From positions 1-54,154 of the forward strand of contig NZ_JAHLEB010000033.1 in assembly GCF_018861735.1 (NCBI RefSeq): a stretch of DNA of 54,154 bases. Reading direction: 5' to 3'. The stretch comes from Clostridium lacusfryxellense (GTDB taxonomy: Bacteria; Bacillota; Clostridia; Clostridiales; Clostridiaceae). Shown piece by piece: positions 1 through 9,379 of this stretch. Positions within the stretch are counted from its first letter, which is position 1. Every line of letters starts with the position of its first letter. A model generated the notes under the pieces. It did no database searches. It saw nothing but the letters and a program-made list of their open reading frames with translations, and was not told the DNA's origin. Position numbers and translations under genes: made by a program.

Positions 1-305
1 TTTAAATTCTATGCGAGACAACCCAGATATATAGGCATATTTAAGAATTTTTCTTATGTATACCTTTATACATGCTACTTACCATTATCAACCGTTATCT
101 ACCGTATATAAAATTAGCTATTCTCGAGTAATTATCATTTAATAACCATTACTGTTTACAAAGATAATAAAATATAGTATTATAAAAATATAATATATTA
201 CAATAAAAATCAAAACTTATACATAGTATTAGTAGTCATAAAGTTTTTACAAATAATTACTAATTTATATATATGAAAAATTTATTTTGAAAGGAAGAGA
301 TTATA
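1..305. other. Intergenic leader, no gene seen
   Basis: A very A/T-rich stretch with no convincing reading frame on either strand. A weak promoter-like pair, TTTACA at about 246 and TATATA 16 bases later, lies upstream of the reductase gene that starts at 306. The first 150 bases show no strong hairpin or repeat. Confidence 0.4.
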
Positions 306-1424
306 TTGAAAATCGATAAATTACTTAAACCTAGAACATTAGGTTCATCAATAATTGTTAGAAACCCTATAGTTATGGCACCCATGACTACTTTTTCTGG
401 AAACGCAGACGGAACAGTATCTGAGGCAGAATTAAGTTATTATAAAGCAAGGTCCAAAGGAGTTGGTATGGTGATAACCGCAGCTACCTATGTAAGAGAA
501 TCAGGCAAAGGATTTCAAGGCCAATTTGCGGCCTATAATAATAGTTTTTTACCAGGGCTAAAAAAACTAGCTCAAACTATAAAAGGAGAAGGTGCCTTAG
601 CAATTCTTCAAATATTTCATGGAGGTAGAATGGCAATTCCAGGAGAAATTCCAGGTGGCCAGACTATTAGTGCTAGTGCAATAGCACCAGAAAGGCCAGG
701 AGCTACAACACCTAGGGAAATGACAGAAATAGAAATTCAAGATATAATCAAAGCGTTTGGTGAAACATCAAAATTAGCAATAGATGCAGGTTTTGATGGT
801 GTAGAAATTCATGGCGCCAACACATATCTATTGCAACAATTCTTTTCTCCTCATTCTAACCGTAGAGATGATATTTGGGGTGGAAATTTAGAAAAAAGAA
901 TGAATTTCCCATTAGCTATAATTGACGAAGTAAAAAAAACAGTAAAAGAAAATGGTCATAAGGACTTTATAATCGGATATCGTTTTTCACCAGAGGAAAC
1001 TGAAAGTATTGGCATAACTTTAGAAGATTCGCTTTCATTTATAGACGTATTAGCAAACCAAGGGCTAACTTACCTTCATAGTTCAATAATGGATTTTTGG
1101 CAAAGTTCCATGAGAGATGCCACAAACACTAAACCTATTATTTGCAAAATTCTTAATCAAATTCACGGCAGGGTACCTTTTATTGGTGTAGGTTCAATCC
1201 ATTCACCAGAAGATGCTATTAAGGCACTTGACAGTGGTGTTGAATTCATATCCCTTGGCCGAGAGATAATCATGGAACCAAATTGGGTAGAAAAAATTCA
1301 AAGTGGGAAAATCTCAGAAATACGAACTAGTTTAAATATAAGTCATGTTGAATCTTTAGATATACCAAACCCACTTTGGAATGTTATTACAAGTACACCA
1401 GGTTGGTTCCCTATTTCCGAATAA
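306..1424 (+). CDS. NADH-dependent flavin oxidoreductase, Old Yellow Enzyme family
   Basis: A 372-residue TIM-barrel flavoprotein of the Old Yellow Enzyme/NADH:flavin oxidoreductase family, expected to reduce activated alkenes or related electrophiles in the cytosol using FMN. The start of the barrel has the usual VMAPMTTF segment. The family signature is clear around residues 168-200: IHGANTYLLQQFFSPHSN followed by R-x-D-x-WGG and E-x-R. Near the C-terminus, GVGSI and SLGREI form the phosphate-binding end of the barrel. It lacks the C-terminal Fe-S/FAD extension of 2,4-dienoyl-CoA reductases, so it is the short form. The start is TTG, chosen because GGAAGAG lies just upstream and the frame gives a normal N-terminus. 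The gene stands alone. The natural substrate cannot be read from the sequence. Confidence 0.88.
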   Translation: MKIDKLLKPRTLGSSIIVRNPIVMAPMTTFSGNADGTVSEAELSYYKARSKGVGMVITAATYVRESGKGFQGQFAAYNNSFLPGLKKLAQTIKGEGALAILQIFHGGRMAIPGEIPGGQTISASAIAPERPGATTPREMTEIEIQDIIKAFGETSKLAIDAGFDGVEIHGANTYLLQQFFSPHSNRRDDIWGGNLEKRMNFPLAIIDEVKKTVKENGHKDFIIGYRFSPEETESIGITLEDSLSFIDVLANQGLTYLHSSIMDFWQSSMRDATNTKPIICKILNQIHGRVPFIGVGSIHSPEDAIKALDSGVEFISLGREIIMEPNWVEKIQSGKISEIRTSLNISHVESLDIPNPLWNVITSTPGWFPISE

Positions 1425-1550
1425 TTTGATTCTTAATAAAACTTTTATATAATACTTTCAAATAACATCCTAATAAAAGTCATTTTTAGATTAAATATAT
1501 AAAAATTGTATTAAGTTCGCTATCTCATTTAATATTTCCTCTAAGAATGT

Positions 1551-1559
1551 GATATAATA
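1551..1559 (+). promoter_or_regulatory. Extended -10 promoter for the GreA-type gene
   Basis: TGATATAAT is an extended -10 element (TGn plus TATAAT) about 105 bases upstream of the start codon at 1665. No good -35 hexamer is present at the normal spacing, which fits an extended -10 promoter. The implied leader is about 100 bases long. Confidence 0.45.
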
Positions 1560-1664
1560 ATTCTTTATCGTATTCTCTACATTTAAGTAATTTTAATATG
1601 TAATATTTATTTGAATAAAGAGAGCAACTTAATATAAGGAAAATTTGTTAGGAGTGACTAAACT

Positions 1665-2132
1665 ATGAAAAGTACAATATTAACACCTAGTGGAGTAATA
1701 AAGCTTGAGGATGAATTAAAATTACGCACGGGAGAAAAAAGAAGAGAAATAACAGCTGCTATTAAGGAAGCCAAGGGCCATGGCGATTTAAGTGAGAATG
1801 CAGAATATGATGCGGCTAAAGATGAGGAAGCAACCAATAATGATAGAATAATTGCTGTTCAAGAATTGCTTAGAAACTCTACAGTAGTAGACGACTTCAG
1901 TAGTGATGACCAATTAGGTCTTGGTGGTCAGGCTGATATTAAATTTCTTGATACAGATGATATTGAGAAAATACGTTTAGTATCTACCGTAGAGACAAAC
2001 CCAGAGCTAATGAACATTAGTATTGAATCACCACTAGGAATAGCGATATATAAAAAAGCTCTTGGAGAAAAGTGCACTGTTGTAGCTCCTGAAGGTAATT
2101 ATGACGTTATTATAGAAAAAATTTACGAATAG
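1665..2132 (+). CDS. greA: GreA/GreB-family transcription elongation factor
   Basis: A 155-residue protein of normal GreA length. The N-terminal coiled coil carries the family tip GDLSENAEYDAAKDEE (about residues 40-55), the acidic residues that enter the RNA polymerase secondary channel and stimulate cleavage of backtracked RNA. The C-terminal half is the FKBP-like domain, recognised by SPLGIAIYKKALGE near residue 122. The start ATG has TTAGGAG upstream. The gene is monocistronic: its own promoter precedes it and a terminator follows directly. Clostridia often carry more than one GreA-type gene, so this may be a second copy rather than the housekeeping one; the sequence alone cannot say. Confidence 0.9.
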   Translation: MKSTILTPSGVIKLEDELKLRTGEKRREITAAIKEAKGHGDLSENAEYDAAKDEEATNNDRIIAVQELLRNSTVVDDFSSDDQLGLGGQADIKFLDTDDIEKIRLVSTVETNPELMNISIESPLGIAIYKKALGEKCTVVAPEGNYDVIIEKIYE

Positions 2133-2173
2133 TAAAAAAACTAAGCAGAGATATCTTTGCTTAGTTTTTTACT
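2133..2173 (+). terminator. Rho-independent terminator after greA
   Basis: Arms AAAAACTAAGCA and TGCTTAGTTTTT surround a short loop and end in a T-run. The hairpin lies between the convergent greA and SASP genes, and the symmetric A/T tracts could stop transcription from both sides. Confidence 0.85.
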
Positions 2174-2179
2174 ATATTT

Positions 2180-2407
2180 TTATTTATTACCATTAACCAT
2201 ATTCTTTTCTGCAGCCTCAACCATTCTTCTTACCATTTCTCCACCTATATTTCCTGAATTTCTTATTCTATTTACTTCGTTACTAGGCACATCTCCCATA
2301 TTTACATTTCTGCTTGCAACGTTATCTAGTGCCATATCCTCTGCTACTTCCATCTTGAATTTTTCAAGTTTTCCAGCAGCACCAGGTACTAATGTCCTTC
2401 TACTCAT
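2180..2407 (-). CDS. Alpha/beta-type small acid-soluble spore protein
   Basis: A 75-residue alpha/beta SASP, which coats and protects spore DNA and is degraded at germination by the GPR protease. The N-terminal part KMEVAEDMAL resembles the GPR cleavage region. The C-terminal NRIRNSGNIGGEMVRRMVEA matches the family's second signature (GG-x-M-V-R/K-R/K-M/L-V-E). It differs from the most abundant SASPs in its first residues (MSRRTLVPGAAGKLEKF), typical of minor clostridial members. The start ATG is preceded by AGGGAGGT. Expression would be expected in the forespore under SigG. It is the main evidence that the host forms spores. Confidence 0.88.
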   Translation of the reverse strand: MSRRTLVPGAAGKLEKFKMEVAEDMALDNVASRNVNMGDVPSNEVNRIRNSGNIGGEMVRRMVEAAEKNMVNGNK

Positions 2408-2463
2408 TTTACTACCTCCCTAATTTTTATATCTAAAGATAGTATTTTTTTAATAGTAATTTA

Positions 2464-5391
2464 TTATTCATTTTTTATTTTTTTATATTCAATAGCATTA
2501 AGTTCAGGCATTGGCTTACTAAAGATATATCCCTGAAATATATCACATCCTTGCGATTTAAGTACAGATCTCTGAATTTCAGTCTCAACGCCTTCCGCTA
2601 CAACCTTAAGTCCTATCCTATGTGCAAGTACAATAATAAGATCAATAAAGTTCTTATCTGCATTATTAATTGCAATATCATCCACAAATGATTTATCTAT
2701 TTTCAGCACATCTATTGGCAATAAATTTAAATATTTTAATGATGAATAGCCTGTACCAAAATCATCAATAGCGATACTTAAACCAAATTCCTTTAGTTGA
2801 TTAAGTTTTTCTATACTAACCTCAAAAGACTCCATTAATGAAGATTCCGTAATTTCAATTTCAATTAGTCTTGGTGAAACCCCACTACTTGTTATAATGT
2901 TTTTCACATTATCAACAAATTCATATTGCATAAGTTCAATTGGTGAAACATTCACTGAAATAACAATATTGTCTTTCTCATCAATGTTAATTTTAGTGCA
3001 AAATTCACATGCTTGTTTAAGTACCCATCTACCCAAATCCACAATTGTTCCATTTTCTTCTGCAAGTTTTATAAATTTATCTGGCGCAATAAAACCATAT
3101 TTCGGGCTTATCCACCTTACTAGTGCTTCATAACCACATAACTCATTAGTTAAAACATCTATCTGTGGTTGATAGTATAAAACAAATTCACTATTTTCTA
3201 GTGCTTTTTTTATACTACTTTGAAGCAACATTTTGTTTTCAATGCTATCACTCATTGAGTTATCAAAATACATGAAGCGGTTCTTTCCTAATTCTTTTGC
3301 CTTATGTAATGCAGTATCGGCATTCTTAAGAAGTTGCTCCGCTGTGACCCCATCCTTTGGAAATATAACTATTCCCATACTAATGGTTACATAGAGTTCA
3401 TTATCTTCAATTACTATTTTTTCATCGAATGCCTCTAAAATTGTTTTAATATAACCCCTAGCTAAATCATCTGAATTTAATTTTTCTATAAGAACTACAT
3501 ATTCGTCACCACTAAATTTAGATACAAACACCTCATTTAAGTTTTCAAATATCTTATTTAGTTTATTGCTTAGATATATAAGCACCTTGTCCCCAGTTTC
3601 ATGCCCGAAAAACTCATTTATAAGACTGAAATTATCAAGTCCTATAAATATAATTGCTCCACCAAAGGAATTCTTTTTAATGTTAAGTAGTTCATCTTTT
3701 AACTTTTCATTTAAATATGTTCGGTTAGGTAGATTTGTCAAAATATCATGATATGCTAATTTCTTTATTTTAATATCCTGAAGTTTTCTCTCTGTTATAT
3801 CTGTATGTGATCCTGCAATACGTACAATTTTATCATTTTTATCACGAGCAACTATGGACTTTTCTGCAAAATATCTATAATCTCGATTATTAGCTGCAAT
3901 TCTATACTCACATGAATATTTTTCATTATAACTTTCTTTAATTAATTTTTGATAACTTGAAAATACCTTTTTATCCTCTGGATGTATATGGGACTTCCAA
4001 CTTTCAATATTTATAAAGTCATTTTCTAAAAATCCATACTCAGCATACCAGCTATTCGTAAATACTCTAACGTTTGTTATTAAATCAAAATCCCAAGTTC
4101 CACCAGTACTTGCCTCGCATATTAACCTATAACTTTCCTTAGCATGAACTAATATTTTATCTTGCAGCTGTATTTCATCGAATTGTGCCCTTAATTCCTC
4201 TGCTGATGCTTCTAATTCTTCATAAGTAGCTCCTAGAGAACAATTGGCTTCTATTAAATCTCTTTGAGCTTTTTTTCTAGATTTAATATTAGTCAATAGG
4301 TATATTATAAAAAATATCATAACAGTAAAAATGCTTAAAATGGACCATATATAATTTTTATACAAATTATAAAAAGATACTTTTTCATTTATTATTAAAC
4401 TTCCGCTGGGCAATAAACTTTGATTTATATTAAATTTTTCAAGTTGATTATAATCAAATATATACTTATTTGGGCTTTTATCAATTACAGGTATCAAGTT
4501 AAATGAAATTCCTGAAAATATTTTTTCCACCATTTCAGCACCAATTTTACCTTGCTCTATATGACTAACAACCTTTCCGCCTAAGAGACCGCTTCCAATT
4601 CCATGAAGATATAAATCAAATAAGGGTTGTCTACAATTATCATAAACAAGCTTTACTCCTGTTTCAAAGTCAATTGAGCTCCCATTTATATCCCTAAATG
4701 CAGCTATAAAAACTACGATTGTACTATCATCTATCTCCTTTAACCTACTCTTAAAGTCATTTGTAGTTAAATTCCCTAAATTTATATCTGAAAATTTAAA
4801 TTTACTAAAATTCTTTTCTTCATCATAAAAACTCTTCACATCCTGAATGCTAGTTTCAGTAGAGTCTCCTATAGCTACAATTTTTGTCGCCTTTGGATTT
4901 ATCTTTATGGCAACATTTAGGGTATCACTAACTGAAACAGCTTCAGCTACCCCTGTAATTAGTGGTTTACTCTTTGATCCTATAGCCTTCTGTACATCAT
5001 TAACGCCAAAGAAAACAATAGGAATTCCATTAAAAAGATCATTTTGATATTTCAAAGCAAAATCATAGGCATTATCATCTGCTACTATAATTGCATTATA
5101 TTTTTCTGTATTATTTTTCATTTTATATTTTATTGAATTATAGAAATTATTGATATTCTCATCTTGAAAATATCTTTTACTATCCATAAATTCTAAATCA
5201 ATTATAGAATTTTGATCTGTCAAAACGGATTTAATTCCCTCTATTTGCTGAAAAAAAATTGGGAAAGACGAATTATAAGAACTTATAAACAATACTCTAT
5301 TTTTATGTTCAGCAGAAGCAATTGCTTTCGAAGGAAAAGCAGTAATAATAAACAATATTGCAAAAACTAATGCAGCAATTTTTTTCTTCAT
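2464..5391 (-). CDS. Periplasmic-binding/PAS/GGDEF/EAL signalling protein
   Basis: A 975-residue membrane protein with, in order: signal peptide (1-27); an extracytoplasmic domain like ABC_sub_bind periplasmic-binding proteins (about 30-330); one transmembrane helix (about 345-367); a coiled coil; a PAS domain (about 425-545); GGDEF (about 555-715); and EAL (about 735-970). The GGDEF active site reads SGDEY near residue 627, a variant that may be weak or regulatory. The EAL domain keeps its key motifs: GYEALVRW, EITESS, IDDFGTGYSSL, K-x-D-x-x-F and AEGVET, so c-di-GMP phosphodiesterase activity is expected. An upstream in-frame ATG at 5427 is rejected, because ATGAGG there supplies the binding site for the ATG at 5391 and the latter gives a clean signal peptide. 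The protein probably senses an extracellular ligand and adjusts c-di-GMP. Confidence 0.88.
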   Translation of the reverse strand: MKKKIAALVFAILFIITAFPSKAIASAEHKNRVLFISSYNSSFPIFFQQIEGIKSVLTDQNSIIDLEFMDSKRYFQDENINNFYNSIKYKMKNNTEKYNAIIVADDNAYDFALKYQNDLFNGIPIVFFGVNDVQKAIGSKSKPLITGVAEAVSVSDTLNVAIKINPKATKIVAIGDSTETSIQDVKSFYDEEKNFSKFKFSDINLGNLTTNDFKSRLKEIDDSTIVVFIAAFRDINGSSIDFETGVKLVYDNCRQPLFDLYLHGIGSGLLGGKVVSHIEQGKIGAEMVEKIFSGISFNLIPVIDKSPNKYIFDYNQLEKFNINQSLLPSGSLIINEKVSFYNLYKNYIWSILSIFTVMIFFIIYLLTNIKSRKKAQRDLIEANCSLGATYEELEASAEELRAQFDEIQLQDKILVHAKESYRLICEASTGGTWDFDLITNVRVFTNSWYAEYGFLENDFINIESWKSHIHPEDKKVFSSYQKLIKESYNEKYSCEYRIAANNRDYRYFAEKSIVARDKNDKIVRIAGSHTDITERKLQDIKIKKLAYHDILTNLPNRTYLNEKLKDELLNIKKNSFGGAIIFIGLDNFSLINEFFGHETGDKVLIYLSNKLNKIFENLNEVFVSKFSGDEYVVLIEKLNSDDLARGYIKTILEAFDEKIVIEDNELYVTISMGIVIFPKDGVTAEQLLKNADTALHKAKELGKNRFMYFDNSMSDSIENKMLLQSSIKKALENSEFVLYYQPQIDVLTNELCGYEALVRWISPKYGFIAPDKFIKLAEENGTIVDLGRWVLKQACEFCTKINIDEKDNIVISVNVSPIELMQYEFVDNVKNIITSSGVSPRLIEIEITESSLMESFEVSIEKLNQLKEFGLSIAIDDFGTGYSSLKYLNLLPIDVLKIDKSFVDDIAINNADKNFIDLIIVLAHRIGLKVVAEGVETEIQRSVLKSQGCDIFQGYIFSKPMPELNAIEYKKIKNE

Positions 5392-5562
5392 ATTAAACCT
5401 CATTTCAAATAGTATTGATATTATCATACCATTATTTATAACATAAAAAAATACAAATAAATTTATAAAACAAATCTATTTGCATTCTTTATTTATGATA
5501 TTATTTCTAATATTATAAATTATTATTATATGAAGTTTTCATTTCTTCTTTGTCATCAAGCA

Positions 5563-6324
5563 TTAATGACTACTATTAGTAGAAGAAGTCTTAAAACTTT
5601 TTTCTAACTTATCCACAACGCTTGTATATTTAGCTTTTTCATTAGCTGGAAATTTAAAAATAAATGTATTAGTTGATGCTTTCCCTACAAATTTTTTCTG
5701 ATATACTATTTCATTGCCTTCTGTATAAGATATAACAAACCAATTCCCAGATTTAACCTTATAATACATGTTATTATTTTTAATTGCTTTATTATATATT
5801 GAATCAATAGTCTCATTTGCCTCGTTGTTAGATCCATATAGTTGTAAGCTTACCATTCCATCATTTGACTCTAGTACACTTCCATTCGTAGTTGCAGTAC
5901 CTATTGTAAGATTATCAGGGTATGTAATTGAATATGAAAATTTTTCGTTCTTATAGTCTATATATCCTACTTCTTTAGATTGTTCACTTTGAGCCTTTGC
6001 ATCTGCTACTTTTTTAGCCTCACTCGCCTTAAGCTCTTGTGCCTTTTGTTCTTTTAGTTCTTTTGCTTTCAACTCAGCTGCTTTTTTAGCTTGGACTGCT
6101 TTTGTATCCGCTATTATTTTATCTGCTGCTACTTTGGCATCTGCAACTTTTTTATCAGCCACTATTTTTGCATCTGTTATCCTTTTGTCAGCCACCTGCT
6201 CAGGTGACCCTGTTGCATCTTTGGATGTTGCTGGCGGTGATGAAATTATTTTATATATACTTAAGATTATAACTAGTAGTACTACTACAGATAGACTTAT
6301 CACAACTTTTACAGTATTCTTCAT
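5563..6324 (-). CDS. Membrane-anchored Lys/Ala-rich protein with PsbP-like C-terminal domain
   Basis: A 253-residue protein of uncertain role. A single N-terminal hydrophobic segment (about residues 7-27) follows MKN. It is followed by about 70 residues of repeated A/K/D/E segments (ADKK-VADAK-VAADK-IIADTK), predicted as a charged helical stalk like TolA. The C-terminal 130 residues start with YIDYKNEKFSYSITYPDNL and look like the PsbP/lipoprotein-type beta fold found in many small clostridial exported proteins. The start at 6324 is chosen over an upstream start at 6354 because AGGAGG sits directly before it. The gene is separate from its neighbours. No catalytic motif was seen; a cell-envelope role is inferred only from topology. 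Confidence 0.7.
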   Translation of the reverse strand: MKNTVKVVISLSVVVLLVIILSIYKIISSPPATSKDATGSPEQVADKRITDAKIVADKKVADAKVAADKIIADTKAVQAKKAAELKAKELKEQKAQELKASEAKKVADAKAQSEQSKEVGYIDYKNEKFSYSITYPDNLTIGTATTNGSVLESNDGMVSLQLYGSNNEANETIDSIYNKAIKNNNMYYKVKSGNWFVISYTEGNEIVYQKKFVGKASTNTFIFKFPANEKAKYTSVVDKLEKSFKTSSTNSSH

Positions 6325-6724
6325 TTGTTTTCCTCCTATATATATGCTTTTCAATTAATATATGCTTTTTAATTAACAACTATTTTTGCCTTTCCACCCT
6401 AGTATACATTATCTTTCACACTTTCCAAAGACAATAAGTTACATTTGAACTTAGTTCTCGTCTCTAATACCAATTTTAAAAAGATGTTGTTATATTTAAT
6501 TAAATTTAACAACATCTTTAACTATCGCTTAACTCCATAAAATCAATGTTATCAGCACTTTACTATATATTGGAGTTAAGAAATTATTAAATTTTTATTA
6601 AGTTTACAAGACATTATTTTCTCCCAATAAATAAAGAGTGACTTTTATCCCAAATTCAAGGTCAAAAGCCACTCTTGTTTTAATAACTGCTGAATTAAAT
6701 TCAAATATTCACATGCTTTTAATT
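6325..6724. repeat. Intergenic region with successive inverted repeats
   Basis: A 400-base region with no gene. It holds a 12-bp perfect stem (AAGATGTTGTTA, 6481-6518 with its partner) and a wider pair, CTTAACTCCA at 6528-6537 and TGGAGTTAAG at 6571-6580, separated by 33 bases. The transporter terminator at 6634-6677 follows. The first two structures lack a T-run, so they are not obvious terminators. They could shape a leader RNA for the divergent anchored-protein gene or be remnants. Confidence 0.5.
6634..6677 (-). terminator. Terminator of the ABC importer operon
   Basis: On the minus strand AAGAGTGGCTTTTGAC pairs with AAAAGTCACTCTT across a loop of about 14 bases and is followed by a T-rich tract. 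It lies 48 bases after the stop of the solute-binding protein gene. Confidence 0.75.
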
Positions 6725-8338
6725 TTATTTTTTTGCAATTTGTGCATCATATAGTTTTGCTTTTTCATCAATTATCTCTTGGTAACCACTGCTTAGATAC
6801 TCTTTTGAATATGTTTTATAAAGAACCTCAAATTCATCTGGTTTACACATAATTAATTTTATTCCATACTCTTGATATTTAGCTTTTAGAGTATTTGAAC
6901 TTTTAGTTAATGAAGTAACTGGTGATGTAAACGTGAAATTATTTGTATTCATAGCTTTTAGTGATGCATTATAATTTTCAATAAAGTATTTTTCAAAACC
7001 AGTTGGGGCATCAGATAAAGATTTGATTTTTATATTTTTTGCATCATCACCTGTATCTCTGTCAGATGCTAAAATACAAAGGTAATCTCTATTTGTATTT
7101 AATATTAACTTTTCTGCACCTTTATAAGTACTGTCCATTACAGGCAATCCATCTACCGTTTTAAACGTTTTTCCTTCAATACCATTCTCTAAAGAAGTTA
7201 AATTTTCTGTTTTACTCATCCAATCATAGTATGCTATAACAGCTTCTGGATTTTCAGCATTCTTATTTATACCACTTAGCATACCATAAGGATAATATCC
7301 ATATGCTTTTGCCTCATTTCCAGCTGTTTGAACCAATCCAGGCATAGCTTCAAATTTAGCTGCTGGCGCGTTTTTAAGTAAAGTTTCAAAAATCGGAGGA
7401 CTTTTAGATATACGTTGTGAGAATATCCCAACTTGAGCATTAGATATAGCAGCTTCTGCCTTTTTACCGTCAGCATCCAAAGCAAATTCTGGGCTAACTA
7501 GACCTTCATTATAAAATTTGTTTAACATTTGCAATGCTTTTTTTGCTGGTTCCCAAGTTAAAGGAGTGACTATAAGATCAGAGTATATAGCAAAATCTCT
7601 ATCTGATATTTTGTCATCCAAAAATGACCAATATGGAGTACTTTGTGAATTATTTCCGAATCCTGACATTGCCATAGGAATAACTTTATCTTTACCAACT
7701 CCACCTGGATCTTGAGTTTTAAATGCCTTTAATACTGCATATAATTCGTCATTAGTAGTTGGAGCTTTCATTCCAACTTTTTCAAGCCAATCTTTTCTTA
7801 TTGTACTTGAATAATCACCCATCATAGGTCTTTTAGCAGGGATTAACATTTGTTTTCCATCAATTTTTCCATATGCTAATAATTCATCACCAAGGTATTT
7901 TTTTAAGTTAGGACCGTATTTGGTTAGCATCTCGGGTTTTATCTCCTGAAATGCTCCACGAGATGTAAATGATGATATTACAGGATAATCGTAACTAAAT
8001 ATAACATCTGGTGCGTCATTTGCAGCAAGTAGTAAATTAAACTTGTCTACATCCTGATTCCTTGGGATTGGAACATATGTTACCTTAACATTAATATCTT
8101 TAAGAGCCTTTTCAGCCATCCACTTTGTCCAGTAATTGTTGTCAACAGCAGCCTCGCCTTGAACACCTCTGTCATAAACCGGTAATTTTATTTCTAAAGT
8201 TTTCTCAAACCTTCCTGAATACGCAGCATTGGAATCCACCGTTGTTTCTTTAACTTTCGCTTTACAGCCAGCTAGACTTGATACCATAAGTGCCGACATA
8301 AGAGTTAAGCAACCAAGTTTTATCATTGACTTTTTCAT
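6725..8338 (-). CDS. Extracellular carbohydrate-binding lipoprotein of ABC importer (LplA/YtcQ type)
   Basis: A 537-residue solute-binding lipoprotein. The N-terminus is a lipoprotein signal ending in SLAGC with the modified Cys at 25. The remainder matches the long (about 500-560 residue) carbohydrate-binding proteins that pair with LplB and YtcP-type permeases. It is the last gene of a three-gene unit, after the two permease genes, and no ATPase gene is present. That is usual for this class, which shares a general MsmK-type ATPase. Binding-protein relatives take up complex oligosaccharides such as rhamnogalacturonan fragments. The GH88 enzyme encoded 9 kb away and the sensor upstream suggest an unsaturated uronic oligosaccharide, but that is inference. 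Confidence 0.88.
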   Translation of the reverse strand: MKKSMIKLGCLTLMSALMVSSLAGCKAKVKETTVDSNAAYSGRFEKTLEIKLPVYDRGVQGEAAVDNNYWTKWMAEKALKDINVKVTYVPIPRNQDVDKFNLLLAANDAPDVIFSYDYPVISSFTSRGAFQEIKPEMLTKYGPNLKKYLGDELLAYGKIDGKQMLIPAKRPMMGDYSSTIRKDWLEKVGMKAPTTNDELYAVLKAFKTQDPGGVGKDKVIPMAMSGFGNNSQSTPYWSFLDDKISDRDFAIYSDLIVTPLTWEPAKKALQMLNKFYNEGLVSPEFALDADGKKAEAAISNAQVGIFSQRISKSPPIFETLLKNAPAAKFEAMPGLVQTAGNEAKAYGYYPYGMLSGINKNAENPEAVIAYYDWMSKTENLTSLENGIEGKTFKTVDGLPVMDSTYKGAEKLILNTNRDYLCILASDRDTGDDAKNIKIKSLSDAPTGFEKYFIENYNASLKAMNTNNFTFTSPVTSLTKSSNTLKAKYQEYGIKLIMCKPDEFEVLYKTYSKEYLSSGYQEIIDEKAKLYDAQIAKK

Positions 8339-8442
8339 TGATATATCCCCCTCTTTTTATATTATGTTTATATATATAAACTACTTATCCTAATTACTAT
8401 TAACTAATTATACTATTAAGTAACTAGTGAAGTAGAATACTA

Positions 8443-9312
8443 TTAACCTTTTACTGCACCTACCATAACTCCTGATACAAAATACTTTTGTAAAAAAGGA
8501 TAAATAATAAGTATTGGAACTGTTGCAAATATAACAGATGCAGATTTTAAAACTTCTGGAACTAATTGCGCTCCATTTCCTGACTCTCCAAAACTCTCAC
8601 TTGATGCACTTGCAGAAACAATCATATTAAGTTTAAGTTGGAGTGGATACAATGTAGGTTTTGTAATATAAAAAAGTGCATCTTGAAAAGTATTCCATCT
8701 TCCTACTGCATAAAAGAGTGCTAATGTTGCAAGTGCTGGTGTAGATAAAGGCAGTACTATTTTAAGTAAAATCCCAACATCCGAGCACCCATCTAAATGG
8801 GCTGATTCCTCAAGACTTTCTGGTATTGCAACGAAAAAGTTCTTTAGGATTATCATATTAAAGGCACTAAATGCTAAAGGTAGTATTAGTGACCATAGAG
8901 AATTCATCAAATTAAGTTTGCTTATAAGCAAATAATTAGGGATAAGTCCACCACTAAAATATAAAGTAAAGATACATAACATAGACATAATTTTTCTACC
9001 TTTTAATCTTTTTTTAGTCAATGGATATGCTGCACATATAATTAGAAACATTCCAAGTACTGTGAATGCTATCGTAATTCCAATTGTCAAAAATAAAGAA
9101 TGTATCATTGTTTGATCTGTAAAAACACGAATATATGCTTCAAAATTGAAACCTACTGGAAATAGTGTTACCTTTTGAGCGATAACAGCTCCACTTGAAC
9201 TAAATGACAGGGCCAAAATATGAATAAATGGCATTATACATAAGAATACTACAATGGCTATTATCGTATATATTAAGATATCAAATATTTTATCATTTTT
9301 TCCTAAGATCAT
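8443..9312 (-). CDS. Carbohydrate ABC permease, YtcP/LplC type
   Basis: A 289-residue inner-membrane permease with six predicted transmembrane segments. The EAA loop is visible in the cytoplasmic part (ESAHLDGCSDVGILLKIVLPLS). The C-terminus ends PFLQKYFVSGVMVGAVKG, the characteristic tail of CUT1 MalG-like permeases. The start at 9312 is selected because AAGGAGG precedes it; the longer frame to 9342 would place the binding site inside the gene. It lies between its partner permease and the binding-protein gene. The same C-terminal tail occurs in the permease fragment at 18409-18511, so the two loci are paralogous. Confidence 0.9.
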   Translation of the reverse strand: MILGKNDKIFDILIYTIIAIVVFLCIMPFIHILALSFSSSGAVIAQKVTLFPVGFNFEAYIRVFTDQTMIHSLFLTIGITIAFTVLGMFLIICAAYPLTKKRLKGRKIMSMLCIFTLYFSGGLIPNYLLISKLNLMNSLWSLILPLAFSAFNMIILKNFFVAIPESLEESAHLDGCSDVGILLKIVLPLSTPALATLALFYAVGRWNTFQDALFYITKPTLYPLQLKLNMIVSASASSESFGESGNGAQLVPEVLKSASVIFATVPILIIYPFLQKYFVSGVMVGAVKG

Positions 9313-9379
9313 TTTTTTCCTCCTTATTTTATAAAATACCATCTATTATAAAATTCATCCTATTATAGGATGCCACTTA

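Noticed and set aside
2157-2423. An 88-codon plus-strand frame
   Set aside because: It is the complement of the clearly recognised SASP gene and has no ribosome binding site.
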